Positions 17,821 to 26,950 of a stretch of DNA of 64,000 nucleotides are shown here, in pieces. Within the stretch, counting starts at the first letter, position 1; each line of letters begins with the position of its first letter. Location of the stretch: contig NZ_CADIKI010000003.1 of NCBI RefSeq assembly GCF_902859935.1, forward strand, positions 310,001-374,000, in the 5' to 3' direction. This DNA is from Paraburkholderia fynbosensis (GTDB lineage Bacteria > Pseudomonadota > Gammaproteobacteria > Burkholderiales > Burkholderiaceae). A program made the position numbers and the translations under genes. The notes under the pieces were generated by a model, which was given only the letters and a program-made list of their open reading frames with translations, made no database searches and was not told the DNA's origin.

Positions 17821-18216
17821 TCACTTTCTCGCGGGTGTCCGAAGCGAATTGCCGGCCAGCCACTTTAAACGTTCGCAATTCACCTTGATCCGTGCCTCGA
17901 ATTCGGAGGGATCGTGATCGCGCAGCGCGCTCATCCGGGCATTGTCCTTGTTCGCGCGGTGCCAGCCAACTTGCCAGTGTCGATCGAAGTCGCTGGCCTC
18001 AGGCAGCCTGTTTCTGAGCTGCTGCTTGTATGCGCCGATACGCTCGGGCGACACCTGACAGAACGCCTGCGCGAAGTGGGCACGCTCACCCGCCGTCTCC
18101 ACCTTCGCGGTGGCGGCATCCTCGCTAGCCATCCCCGATATGGGTAGAGCCGTCGAGAGCAACAGAACCGAGGCCATCGCGACACGTCTTCCATAGTGGT
18201 ACTTGATGTTCTTCAT
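17821..18216 (-). CDS. Small secreted protein of unknown function
   Basis: 131 residues from ATG 18216. An AGGAG lies six bases upstream of this ATG, whereas earlier in-frame ATGs lack a spaced ribosome site. A signal peptide of about 30 residues is present (ASVLLLSTALPISGMASEDA), with cleavage likely after GMAS. The mature part is charged, contains two cysteines (in QAFCQVSP and NCERL) that could form a disulfide, and looks helical. I recognise no family. It is isolated on its strand, next to decayed DNA. Confidence 0.6.
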   Translation of the reverse strand: MKNIKYHYGRRVAMASVLLLSTALPISGMASEDAATAKVETAGERAHFAQAFCQVSPERIGAYKQQLRNRLPEASDFDRHWQVGWHRANKDNARMSALRDHDPSEFEARIKVNCERLKWLAGNSLRTPARK

Positions 18217-18487
18217 CCTCATCTCCTGACCGACCGCCACCGCACGCAGGGGTTACCCCATGTTTTTCGCCGTTTTCCGCCGTCTCGCATTCAATGTGGC
18301 TGGTTTGGACAGCAGGATGGCGTTTTCGCGCGCTATCCGGACTATTGCTTCGACAATACGCAGTGCTACGCTTCAGAGGTCAGCCTTCGCGCCAGTGAGC
18401 CGCCGTTCAGCGGCAGAACCCAACAGACACGTCGCGAAGCGCATTAGCCAATGAAAAAGGCGAAACATCGCTGCGGGAGCCACTGCG

Positions 18488-19099
18488 ATGGAATTTAAAA
18501 CGTATACCGTACTAACGCTCATGGTGGTTAGCAACGCTGCCCTCGCATGGCAGCCGCTCACCTATCCTATCCAAAGTCAAAGCCCCTACCAGCGCAGCAT
18601 CGACACCGCGCTGTGCTTTGCGCAGGCCAACAAGACCAAGATCGACATCAAGCGCGAACCGCAGATTCCGCCGCGCCCTCAACCTGCCACCAAGGCCACG
18701 TCGACCGGCGTACCGTCGCGTCCGCCACTGCCGCCCAGCACTTTCTCGGCCACGCCGACGAGCGCGAGCATGCCGGCCGCCGCGACCGCGCCCGGCGCCA
18801 GTGAGCCGGTAACGACGGCGGCGACAGGCGCAGGCGCTTCGGTGTCGCGCCCGGCGAGCGCACCCGCGGCGGGCGTCCCGAACACGGCTACGACGGCCGC
18901 CACGCCGGCATCGACGGCAACGACGGCAACGACGGCGGATATGGGCGCATCCGGGGCTGCAGCCGGTTCGTCGGAGCAGGCGAACGCGGCATCGAGCGTC
19001 AAGCTGCCGCCACTGCCTGCACCCGAGCCGCCCATGACCCAGTATTGGGCCGCGTACGGCGCGTGCATGCAGGCGCGAGGTTACGTCGTCGCACAGTAA
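18488..19099 (+). CDS. Secreted Ala/Thr/Pro-rich protein of unknown function
   Basis: 203 residues. A signal peptide (MEFKTYTVLTLMVVSNAALAW) is followed by a short region with one Cys (DTALCFAQANKTKIDIK). A long low-complexity linker of Pro, Ala, Thr and Ser follows (about residues 60-170), then a short conserved-looking tail, TQYWAAYGACMQARGYVV, with a second Cys. The two cysteines flanking a flexible linker may pair. The tail resembles the end of small bacterial surface or periplasmic proteins of unknown role. The zinc-ribbon/repeat protein begins 80 bp downstream on the same strand, so co-expression is possible. Confidence 0.6.
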   Translation: MEFKTYTVLTLMVVSNAALAWQPLTYPIQSQSPYQRSIDTALCFAQANKTKIDIKREPQIPPRPQPATKATSTGVPSRPPLPPSTFSATPTSASMPAAATAPGASEPVTTAATGAGASVSRPASAPAAGVPNTATTAATPASTATTATTADMGASGAAAGSSEQANAASSVKLPPLPAPEPPMTQYWAAYGACMQARGYVVAQ

Positions 19100-19179
19100 G
19101 TCCCGCTTGCAAACCTCCTTGGCCGTGCCCGTTCTTTTGATGGCGGCATCGGCGTTCGACGCCCGTTAGCGACCTGGCC

Positions 19180-20937
19180 ATGCTTAGCGACACGACCTTC
19201 GATCAGGATTCTCAACGATGTGCCCACTGCGGTGCGCCGCTAGCTGGCCGTTTATTGCCGTGTCCTTCGTGCCGCACGCACCCCGCCGATACGTTCGGCG
19301 CACGCGCGGCGCGAGCGCCGGGTCTGCCCGTTGCGCTGAACCAGCGTCAGCCGGCGTTCGCGCCCAGCGTGCCGGCGCGCAGGATCTGGAGCCCGTCGTC
19401 GCGCGCAATGGACAAGCGCTACGATTCGGTCGAAGAACCGCTTGCGCCGGCAAGCGTCTATCAGCGGTTGCGCCGACCGGCCGCGGCTGTGGCCTCGGTG
19501 ATAGTGGCGACATCCGCGGTGTACCTCGGCTTCATCCATGGCGATGAGACGCGCATCGGCACGCCGATCGAGACATCCGGCAAGGTGCTGGCGCAGAACG
19601 GCAAGGCGTCCGGCGCTGTTGCCGGCAAGGGCGGCGTGGCACTCGTGCACCGGCCGGCAAGTAGCGCTGCGCAGCAGGCCGCGCCCGCGCGGTCCATGCA
19701 GGTCGCGCCGACGGTCGCGGCGCCATTGGCGCAGCGCCGCGCAGTCCTGGCAGCGCCCGATACGAAGGCCGCCATCGCGGCGGCGGCGTCCGATGCGCAG
19801 CGCGCCGGTGCGTCGGTGCTCGATACGAAGTCCAACATCGCGTCGGTGCCCGACACGAAACCCGCCGTCGCGCCTGCGTTCGATACGAGGCGCGCCGTCG
19901 CATCGGCGTCCAATGCGAAGCCCGCCATTGCGTCGGCATCCGATACGAAGCGCACCGTTGCATCAGTGCCCGAGGCGAAGTCCGCCGTCGCGCCTGCATT
20001 CGATACGAGGCGCGCCGTCGCATCGGCGCCCGAAACGAAGCCCGCCATTGCGTCGGCATCCGATACGAAGCGCACCGTTGCACCAGTGCCCGACACGAAA
20101 CCCGCCGTGGCGCCTGCGTTCGATACAAACCACTCCATCGCATCGGCGCCCAACACGAAGCCCACAATTGTGTCGGCACCCGATACGAAGCGCACCGTTG
20201 CATCAGTGCCCGACGCGAAGTCCGCCGTGGCGCCTGCGTTCGATACAAGGCTCGCCGTCGCATCGGCCCCCGAAACGAAGCGCACCATTGCGTCGGCATC
20301 CGATACGAAGCGCACCGTCGCATCGGCGCCCGAAACGAAGCCGACCACGGCGCCCGATCCGAAGCGCACCGTCGCGTCCGTGCCCGCCGCGAAGTCCAAC
20401 ATTGCGCCTGCGCCCAATGCGAAGCGAGCCGTTGCGTCGTTGCCCGACGCCAGGCCTACCGTTGCGCCCGTGTCCACCACGAGCGCCACCGTCGCATCGA
20501 CGTCAGATGCCCAACACAGCCCCGGCAATCAGCCGATCAGCCCGGCGGACAAATTGCGCGCGGACGCGTCGCGGAATTTGAAAGCCGCGCGTGCCAGTCT
20601 GCAAGCGAACAATCTGTCGGCGACCAAGACACGCCTCGCCGCAGCCGTCTCGGCGCAGCCAGGGAACCGCGACGCGCAGCGCCTGCGCTCCGCCGTGCAT
20701 ACCCGCGAAGAGCAGCGCGACGCGTTTCTCAGCCTTGCGCGAGGCTGTGGATACGTGGGGCATTGGACGTGCGTGTCGCACAACGCCGGCAATGCGCTGG
20801 AGATCGATTCGAGTAGCAAGGAAGCGCAGCGTCTCCTGACAATGGCGACGCAGCGATCCGAACTCCAGATCCCGCCGCCCGTCGAAGCGCCGCCCGAACC
20901 GCCGCCCCCGCCACGCGACTTGCTCACGCACCATTGA
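19180..20937 (+). CDS. Zinc-ribbon, membrane-spanning, decapeptide-repeat, TPR-like protein
   Basis: 585 residues with four visible parts. An N-terminal zinc ribbon has CAHC at 14-17 and CPSC at 28-31. One membrane helix lies at about 100-119. About residues 187-440 are imperfect 10-residue repeats of the type SDTKRTVASV / PETKPAIASA / FDTRRAVASA, rich in Ala, Val, Lys and Asp. The C-terminal part (about 450-570) looks like helical TPR-type repeats (KAARASLQANNLSATKTRLAA) and holds two more cysteines in ARGCGYVGHWTC, then a Pro-rich end. Topology suggests a cytoplasmic zinc ribbon and a periplasmic repeat stalk with the TPR-like head. The zinc ribbon supports the chosen start although no strong ribosome site is seen. 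Function is unknown. Confidence 0.68.
   Translation: MLSDTTFDQDSQRCAHCGAPLAGRLLPCPSCRTHPADTFGARAARAPGLPVALNQRQPAFAPSVPARRIWSPSSRAMDKRYDSVEEPLAPASVYQRLRRPAAAVASVIVATSAVYLGFIHGDETRIGTPIETSGKVLAQNGKASGAVAGKGGVALVHRPASSAAQQAAPARSMQVAPTVAAPLAQRRAVLAAPDTKAAIAAAASDAQRAGASVLDTKSNIASVPDTKPAVAPAFDTRRAVASASNAKPAIASASDTKRTVASVPEAKSAVAPAFDTRRAVASAPETKPAIASASDTKRTVAPVPDTKPAVAPAFDTNHSIASAPNTKPTIVSAPDTKRTVASVPDAKSAVAPAFDTRLAVASAPETKRTIASASDTKRTVASAPETKPTTAPDPKRTVASVPAAKSNIAPAPNAKRAVASLPDARPTVAPVSTTSATVASTSDAQHSPGNQPISPADKLRADASRNLKAARASLQANNLSATKTRLAAAVSAQPGNRDAQRLRSAVHTREEQRDAFLSLARGCGYVGHWTCVSHNAGNALEIDSSSKEAQRLLTMATQRSELQIPPPVEAPPEPPPPPRDLLTHH
19741..20520 (+). repeat. 30-bp tandem repeats with a 120-bp higher-order unit, inside a gene
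   Basis: A 30-bp unit, often close to GCATCCGATACGAAGCGCAC, is repeated about 25 times and encodes the decapeptide repeat. From 19861 to 20340 the units are organised into four 120-bp blocks (starts at 19861, 19981, 20101 and 20221). Blocks one and two differ at only a few positions. The period is a multiple of three, so copy-number change keeps the frame. Confidence 0.85.
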
Positions 20938-21271
20938 GGGCCACCGACCGCATTACCTTCGTCATCGGCGCTGGCGCCAGCACGTTCGTGCGCGCGGCTG
21001 TCTGCACACCCGGCGCGGACTTAGGGTTGTATTCGCACCGCTGGCGCCGGCACATCTGCGTGCGCGCCCACGTCAATACCTTGACCGACAACAAGCCCAA
21101 GTTTGCGCACGTCTTGCAGTGACGGCCTTGCCACCGTCGCCAGAACCCGGGCAAGCAACGGCGAATGCGGTCGGGGTAACTGACAATCGGGGAGATTCCC
21201 GCACAATGACCCCGTGTGGGACCGTCTGCTATAGACCGACGGCGTCATGACCGCGACGGTGAGGACCAGCA
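20938..21271. other. Intergenic stretch, no supported gene
   Basis: 334 bases between the repeat protein and the Wzy-like gene. Only short unrelated open frames are seen. The upstream signal for the Wzy-like gene probably lies here, and a GAGG ribosome site occurs just before 21272. Confidence 0.5.
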
Positions 21272-22774
21272 ATGCGCCACCAGTATGCAACGCCATGGAT
21301 ATGGCTTTTTCTGTTACCGCTTGCGCTGGACTATCAGGCAACCGACGCGAACACGGGCCGCTTCGCGCAGGTCGGCCTCATCCTGCCCGCGGTGGTCGCG
21401 GGCGTCGCGCTGCTGCTTATCGCTCCCCGCTTTCACGAGCGTTCCCGGCTGCGTTCCGTCGTCACCATCAGCATGCTGCTGTGCGTATTCGGCAGCATCG
21501 TCGCCCAGCTGGTTCAGGACAACGACACCGGCAACTATCTGCGCACCCTGCTGCCCTTCGTGCTGTTCCTGCTCGGCTATCTCGTCGCGTGCCGGCCGTG
21601 GAGCGACTACCGGCTCGCGCAATTCGAAAGGGCGTTGTTCGCCGCCAACCTGATCAGCCTCGTGTTCACGTTCTTCTACGGCATGGCAACGGGCGGCGGT
21701 CTCGACGACGTGCGCGAACGGATCATCTCGGTGACGCTGCTCGGCTTGCAGGGCGTGCTGCTGCACGAATTCATCGTGGCGCGGCGTTTCTCGGTCTTCA
21801 GGGTCGCGGTGTTCGCGGCCACCATCGTCGTCGAATGGCTGAGCGAGACGCGCAGCGTGCTGGTCGGCACGGCGCTGCTGTTCCTGCTCGCGCTGGCGCT
21901 GAGCGCGCCGACCATCCGCCACGCGCGGCGCGCGTTCGCCCGCAGCCTCGTGGTCGGCGCGGCGCTGGCCGGCATGGCGGGCATCGTCGCCTGGAGCTTT
22001 CCGTCCGTGGCGCAGCCGTGGACCCAGCGTATCTTCGCGTCCCAGGAGAGCGTCTCCGGCACGGACCCGGCTACGATCACGCGACTCGCCGAAATGCGCG
22101 ATCAGTACGACCAGGTCACTGCGTCGGCGGACACGCTGCTGTTCGGCGAGGGCTACGGCCACTACTATCGTTACTCGCCCGTGTATCTGCCGTACCTTGC
22201 GGACTCGTTCAATGAGCAGGACTTCTACGCGATCAACGAATGGGCCGCGGGTCACAACTTCTGGGTCTATCAGTTCTTCGCGGGCGGGCTGGTGTTCGGC
22301 CTTGCCATGCCGCTGGCGATGCTGGCCGCGCTGGCGATCTGCGTCTTCTCATACCGCCACTGGCGCTCGGTCGTGCCCAACGCGCCGCTGCTGCCCGTGC
22401 TTGGGCGCGCGGTCATGCTGTTCGCCGCGCTGCCGGCCACTACCATCGGCGGCAATCCGCTCGGGCCGCGCTTCTCGGGTCTGATCTTCGGCGTCGCGCT
22501 CGGCCTGATGATCGCCACGTACGCGCGCCTGCAACGCGCGCTGCCGGCAAGCACCATGCGCACGACCCGCGCGCCCGCGCCGCCGCAGCGAGGTCCGGTC
22601 GCGATGCCCGAACTGCCGGGCCGCATCCACCCCGGCATGGGCCGCGCCGATCTCGCATCGACACTCGGTACATCGCGCACGGCCGGCGCCGCGTCCAACG
22701 AAGGCGAGTTCGGCGCACTCGTGCCGCACGGCTCGCACGTGCCACGCGCCAACCGGCCACGCATCGGCCAATGA
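21272..22774 (+). CDS. O-antigen ligase/polymerase-like (Wzy-like) membrane protein
   Basis: 500 residues from an ATG preceded by GGTGAGGACC. About eleven hydrophobic helices are followed by a roughly 80-residue Pro/Arg-rich tail. A large periplasmic loop around residues 245-330 contains FGEGYGHYYRYSPVYLPY and WAAGHNFWVYQFFAGG; the G-H-N motif in this place is typical of Wzy/WaaL enzymes. It should polymerise or transfer lipid-linked repeat units in the periplasm. Its stop overlaps the start of the broken GT4 gene by ATGA. It is convergent with the manC-wzc operon, so it probably belongs to the same polymer. Confidence 0.75.
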   Translation: MRHQYATPWIWLFLLPLALDYQATDANTGRFAQVGLILPAVVAGVALLLIAPRFHERSRLRSVVTISMLLCVFGSIVAQLVQDNDTGNYLRTLLPFVLFLLGYLVACRPWSDYRLAQFERALFAANLISLVFTFFYGMATGGGLDDVRERIISVTLLGLQGVLLHEFIVARRFSVFRVAVFAATIVVEWLSETRSVLVGTALLFLLALALSAPTIRHARRAFARSLVVGAALAGMAGIVAWSFPSVAQPWTQRIFASQESVSGTDPATITRLAEMRDQYDQVTASADTLLFGEGYGHYYRYSPVYLPYLADSFNEQDFYAINEWAAGHNFWVYQFFAGGLVFGLAMPLAMLAALAICVFSYRHWRSVVPNAPLLPVLGRAVMLFAALPATTIGGNPLGPRFSGLIFGVALGLMIATYARLQRALPASTMRTTRAPAPPQRGPVAMPELPGRIHPGMGRADLASTLGTSRTAGAASNEGEFGALVPHGSHVPRANRPRIGQ

Positions 22775-23294
22775 AAATCCTCCCGCTGCTTCCTGGCGTC
22801 GATCTGCGCGCAGGCGTTCCCGTCGAAGGCGTGTGTCGCAGCGGCATAGCCATGCGCGAAGCCGGACGCAAGCTCGAAGTCCCGAGCTGCGACGCGCCCG
22901 GCGACGGCTGCGTCCCGGCCTTCCCGTTTCCGGTTCACGCCTGCACCCCGACCCGCGCCGGCTACGGCGATTGCGGACGGCTCGCGCCGTCAATCACCGC
23001 CGATGCGAAGCGCTTCGACGCGGTCATCGTCCTTAGGCTGTGCCAATCGACGGCTTAGCTGCATGGAAAGCGCTGCACATGGGCGACGTGCCGCACTGCG
23101 TGTACGTGCACAGCATGCTAGATCCGTGGTTCAAGCAAGCCTATCCGCTCAAGCATCTGAAGAAGTAGCCGTGCTGGCCGTGGACCGGGAGACAACGCAC
23201 GCGTGCGTCAATCGTTCTGGCTGTATCGCGCCAATGAACGGATCATGCCGCTCGGCACGACCGACAGTACCGGCACTCGACCCGGCGCGGCTTG
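22771..23294 (+). pseudogene. Broken family 4 glycosyltransferase
   Basis: The start overlaps the Wzy-like stop (ATGA). The first segment (22771-23058) begins MKILPLLPGVDLRAGVPVEG and runs through AFPFPVHACTP to FDAVIVLRLCQ, the N-terminal GT-B domain of GT4 enzymes with the G-G-P loop altered. After a frameshift, a second segment reads CVYVHSMLDPWFKQAYPLKH and ends at a TAG. After a further shift and a deletion of roughly 20-25 codons, a third reads RQSFWLYRANERIMPLGT. The whole C-terminal nucleotide-sugar domain is missing. No recognisable continuation was found between 23294 and the wzc stop at 23461. Confidence 0.75.
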
Positions 23295-23460
23295 AGAAGA
23301 ACGAAGAGGCATGTCGACATTGCTTCGCTGCCGGCGCGACTGTTTGCATTCCGCGTTACCGCGATGCGCCTCGCTTCATCACGTGCAGCTTCAGTGCGAC
23401 ACCCATGTATATGCCAAAGCGGTAGCGCGATCGAGCGGCCTGCGCAAGCAGGTCGCTCCC

Positions 23461-25695
23461 TCAGCCGGCGACACTGTCGTAACCGTAATAGCCGCCTTGA
23501 TAACCCGACCCGAGGAACGCGCCTTCCTGCGGCACGTCGGTCAGCAGCACGCCGCGCATCGCGACGCCGCTGTTGCGCAAGCGCTTCGCCGCCTCGGCGA
23601 TCTCGTTGGCCGGATGGCGGCCGTGACGCACCACCAGCAGCGTCGTGCCCGCGTATCTGCCGATCAGCGTCGGATCCGTGACCGCAAGCACCGGCGGGGT
23701 GTCGACGATCACGAGGTCGTAGTACGGCTTCAGTTCGTCGAGCATCGTTTCGAAGCGCTCGCCCATCAGCAGTTCGGCCGGATGCGACGGCAGCGAGCCC
23801 TTGGCGAGCACGTCGAGACCGGGCAGCACGTCGCGCTGAATCATCGCGTGCAGATCGCCGCCGCTCAACACGTCGGACAGCCCCGGTTGATGCGCGATAC
23901 CGAAGTGCGAATGGACTTCGCCGCGCCGCATGTCGCCGTCGATGATCAGCACGCGCTTTTTCGCCGACGCCACCAGCGCCGACAGATTCACCGACAGGAA
24001 CGACTTGCCCGCATCGGGCCGCGAGCCTGTGATCATCACGACGTTGTTCTCTGCGTAATCGAGCGAGAGCTGCAACGAGGTGCGCAGATTGCGCACGCCC
24101 TCCACCGCCATGTCTTCGGGCGCCTGCTGCGCGAGCACGTGCAGCCCGCGCCGGCGCAGACTCACTTTTTCCTGCAGCCGCAACTGCGTCTGGCTGCGCG
24201 GGACGACCGCGAACACGGGCACGCCGAGCATCGTTTCGAGTTCGTCCGGGCGTTCAACGCCGCCGTACACCGCGCGTTTGAAGAAGATCAGCAGGATGCC
24301 GAGCGCGAGGCCGCCGCCGAGTGCGATCAGGATTGCCTGCGCGCGCTTCGGGCGCACCGGTTCGTCAGGCGTTTCAGCGAAATCCACCACGCGTACACTG
24401 CCCGTCTGCCCCGCCTTCGCCATGCGCAGTTGCTGCGCGCTGTTCAGCAAATTCGTATAGAGCTCCGTGTTGACCCGCACGTCGCGCAACAGCTGCATTG
24501 CGGTCTGTTCGGTGTCGGGCATTACCGCGACGCTGCGGTTCATGTTCGTCTGCGCGCCCTGCAACGTGGCGATCTGCGCATCGAGTGCGGCTACCATCGG
24601 ATGACTCGCCGTGAAGCGCTGTGACATCTCCGCGCGTTGCCGTTGCAGATCGAGCAGCCTGCTCTTGTTGTCGACGATTTGCTGCAGCAGCAGGCGGCTT
24701 TCCTCGCCCAGGTCGACCGTGCCGTGCGCATTACGGAACTTGTTGTAGCGTTGCTCGGCTTCCTCGAGTGCCTTGCGCGCGCCCGACGATTGCTGATCGA
24801 GGTACGCGAGCATGTGCTCGCTTTCGCTCGAACGGCTTTCGAGGTCCTGCCGCAGGAATTCGCGCGCCATGTTGTTCACGATCGCCGCGGTCAATGCAGC
24901 GTCGCCGCCTTCGAGACTCGTGCGGATCACGCCGGACTGCTGCGTGGCTTCCTGCACCACCACCGCTTTCTGCAAACGGTTCACCGTGCTCAGCGTGGAC
25001 GCGCGCGACAGTTCGAAACGCGAGCCGGGCGCGCCGACCAGCTTGTCGACGTGCAGCGCGATCGGGCCGTCGGCGGTATCGGTTTCGACGGTCTCGCCGA
25101 CCCGCCCCGACAGGATCGCGATACCGTTGCGGTCGCGCAACATATAGGTGCCGTCGGCGCCCGCGATCAGCGTGAAGGTCGTGTCATACAGTTCCTTCGA
25201 CGTATCGAAGCGCGACACCGCAATGCTTTCGCCGCCCCATGCGAAGCCGGACAGATTGATGAACGACGGCAGCCTGAAACCCCATTGGCCGTTCACCAGC
25301 CCCGCGATCATTCGGCCGATGACCGGCAGATAGCGTGGCGTCGCCGTGATATCGAGGTGCAGACTTCTGACGGCCTCCTCCGTGACCAGCCGCGACTTCA
25401 GCAACTCGATCTGCGCCGCCGTCGATGGCCTCGAGTCGAACATGCCGGGCAGCGGCGGCAAGGAACTCCTGCCGTTCGCGCTGTCATTGGCCGACCTGTC
25501 CTCGACGTGAAACAGCACGTCCGCACGATACGTGGGCGGCGCGAGAAACGCGTACGCGCACCCCAGCGCGAGCGCGATCAGCGTCACCGTGAAAATGGTG
25601 CGCCAACCGCGCACGATCGTGCGGAGATAGTCCGACAGGCGAAGCTCGTCCGATCCGGACACGTCGGTGTAGCGGTTTTCGAAGTTGATTGCCAT
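23461..25695 (-). CDS. wzc: Wzc/BceF-type chain-length regulator and tyrosine autokinase
   Basis: 744 residues from ATG 25695, which has GGGTGAAG at a normal distance; GTG 25704 is an alternative. Membrane helix 1 is near residues 33-51, the Wzz periplasmic domain with coiled coils runs to about 440, and helix 2 is near 454-472. The cytoplasmic BY-kinase has Walker A GSRPDAGKS (about 557-565), Walker A' VLIIDGDMRRG (about 582-592) and Walker B LVIVDTPP. The tail GSGYQGGYYGYDSVAG supplies the tyrosine cluster that is phosphorylated. Cycling of this phosphorylation normally needs a Wzb phosphatase, and none is seen in the window. It works with Wza as the transenvelope export complex and lies 51 bp after wza. 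Confidence 0.95.
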   Translation of the reverse strand: MAINFENRYTDVSGSDELRLSDYLRTIVRGWRTIFTVTLIALALGCAYAFLAPPTYRADVLFHVEDRSANDSANGRSSLPPLPGMFDSRPSTAAQIELLKSRLVTEEAVRSLHLDITATPRYLPVIGRMIAGLVNGQWGFRLPSFINLSGFAWGGESIAVSRFDTSKELYDTTFTLIAGADGTYMLRDRNGIAILSGRVGETVETDTADGPIALHVDKLVGAPGSRFELSRASTLSTVNRLQKAVVVQEATQQSGVIRTSLEGGDAALTAAIVNNMAREFLRQDLESRSSESEHMLAYLDQQSSGARKALEEAEQRYNKFRNAHGTVDLGEESRLLLQQIVDNKSRLLDLQRQRAEMSQRFTASHPMVAALDAQIATLQGAQTNMNRSVAVMPDTEQTAMQLLRDVRVNTELYTNLLNSAQQLRMAKAGQTGSVRVVDFAETPDEPVRPKRAQAILIALGGGLALGILLIFFKRAVYGGVERPDELETMLGVPVFAVVPRSQTQLRLQEKVSLRRRGLHVLAQQAPEDMAVEGVRNLRTSLQLSLDYAENNVVMITGSRPDAGKSFLSVNLSALVASAKKRVLIIDGDMRRGEVHSHFGIAHQPGLSDVLSGGDLHAMIQRDVLPGLDVLAKGSLPSHPAELLMGERFETMLDELKPYYDLVIVDTPPVLAVTDPTLIGRYAGTTLLVVRHGRHPANEIAEAAKRLRNSGVAMRGVLLTDVPQEGAFLGSGYQGGYYGYDSVAG

Positions 25696-25746
25696 GTTCT
25701 TCACCCAGCAAAGCCCGGCGGTTCAGGTTTCAGCTCGCGCGTCGTG

Positions 25747-26886
25747 TCATTTCGTCAGCACCACGCCCGTCACAGCCGCATTGATGGCCGGCAGCAGCAG
25801 ATTCAACACGCGATTGAAGCGAACCAGTCCGCCTTGGCCGACGTACACGATGTCTTTCGGCTGAAGCTCGAACTGATTGGCAAGCACCATCGAAACCGGC
25901 GAGGTCGCATCGAGGTGATAGATCTGCGGCGACTCGCTCGTCGAATTGCGGATCACGAAGACCTGCTGCGCGGCGGCCGTGTTCGAATCGAAGCTGCCGC
26001 CATCCGAGATCGCTTGCGACAGCGTCAGCGAACCATTGCGCAACGGCAGGACGGTGGCCGGCTTGCTGACCTCGCCCATCACGTACACGCCGCTGTCTTC
26101 ACGCGCCGCCACCCTGATCAGATCGCCCGGCTGCAGATAGATCTGCGACGGATTATGGCCGCGCTTGATCAGGTCGTCGACGTTGAGCGGATATATGACG
26201 CCGTCGCGGACCAGCTCGACGCGGCTGCGGTCGGCATTCGCGCTGAAGCCGCCGCCCTGGTTGATCGCCGTCGTCAGCGACATCGGAATATCGTTGAGCG
26301 ATTGCGCGCCAGGCGTGCGCACTTCACCGTCCACATAGATCTGCGAATTGCGGAACGACGCCACGCGCACCGTCACTTCGGGCTTCTGGTAGACCTTGCT
26401 CAGACGGGAGTGCAGCTCTCTCTGGATCGTCGAGACGTCCTTGCCGCTCACATGCACGTTGCCCGCGTAGGGGAACTGAATGTCGCCGTTTTCGTCGATC
26501 AGGAAGCCCGGAATCGCATCCGCGCTGCGCGGGCTCTGATTCGGCTGTCCGAGCGCGGCGGCCAGTTCCGGGTGATCCCAGACGACGATCTGCAGCACGT
26601 CGCCGGGGCCCACCCTGTAGATGGGCGGCTTGCCGAACAGGCCAAGCGTCTGCGACGGCAGCGCCGCCGACGTTTGATCCGCATTTATCTTGCGCAGCAG
26701 CGCCAGGTTGATATCGGTAATCGGTATCTGCTTTTGCTGCGCGGCTTCCGTGCTGAATTCACCCCCTGTGTCCTGAATCGCGGCCGGCGTGATCATCCGT
26801 TGACCGGGCGCGATCCCGCATCCGGAAAGCAGCGTTGCCGTAGCGAAAACCAGGAGACTTCCCGTGCGTAGACCAAGTGAGCTCAT
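25747..26886 (-). CDS. wza: Polysaccharide export outer-membrane lipoprotein Wza/BceE
   Basis: 379 residues from ATG 26886, chosen because GGAGGAAAT lies just upstream and a lipoprotein signal follows. The lipobox LLSGC places the acylated cysteine at residue 23. The PES domain (YRVGPGDVLQIVVWDHPELA) is followed by two SLBB-type modules (YVDGEVRTPGAQSL and YVMGEVSKPATVLPL) and a C-terminal amphipathic segment that should form the outer-membrane pore. Family members form an octameric channel that docks onto Wzc. It sits between the wcaJ-like gene (64 bp away) and wzc in one minus-strand operon. Confidence 0.95.
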   Translation of the reverse strand: MSSLGLRTGSLLVFATATLLSGCGIAPGQRMITPAAIQDTGGEFSTEAAQQKQIPITDINLALLRKINADQTSAALPSQTLGLFGKPPIYRVGPGDVLQIVVWDHPELAAALGQPNQSPRSADAIPGFLIDENGDIQFPYAGNVHVSGKDVSTIQRELHSRLSKVYQKPEVTVRVASFRNSQIYVDGEVRTPGAQSLNDIPMSLTTAINQGGGFSANADRSRVELVRDGVIYPLNVDDLIKRGHNPSQIYLQPGDLIRVAAREDSGVYVMGEVSKPATVLPLRNGSLTLSQAISDGGSFDSNTAAAQQVFVIRNSTSESPQIYHLDATSPVSMVLANQFELQPKDIVYVGQGGLVRFNRVLNLLLPAINAAVTGVVLTK

Positions 26887-26950
26887 GATATTTCCTCCGT
26901 GCGCGCGGCAACCGTTCCAAAGGCGGTAGCGCCGGCGTGTTTTTAATTGC

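Noticed and set aside
19741..20520. CRISPR-like array
   Set aside because: Units are contiguous with no unique spacers and lie in frame inside a protein gene, so this is a coding tandem repeat.
24637..26871. A 744-codon plus-strand frame
   Set aside because: Antisense to wza and the start of wzc; no domain or ribosome site.
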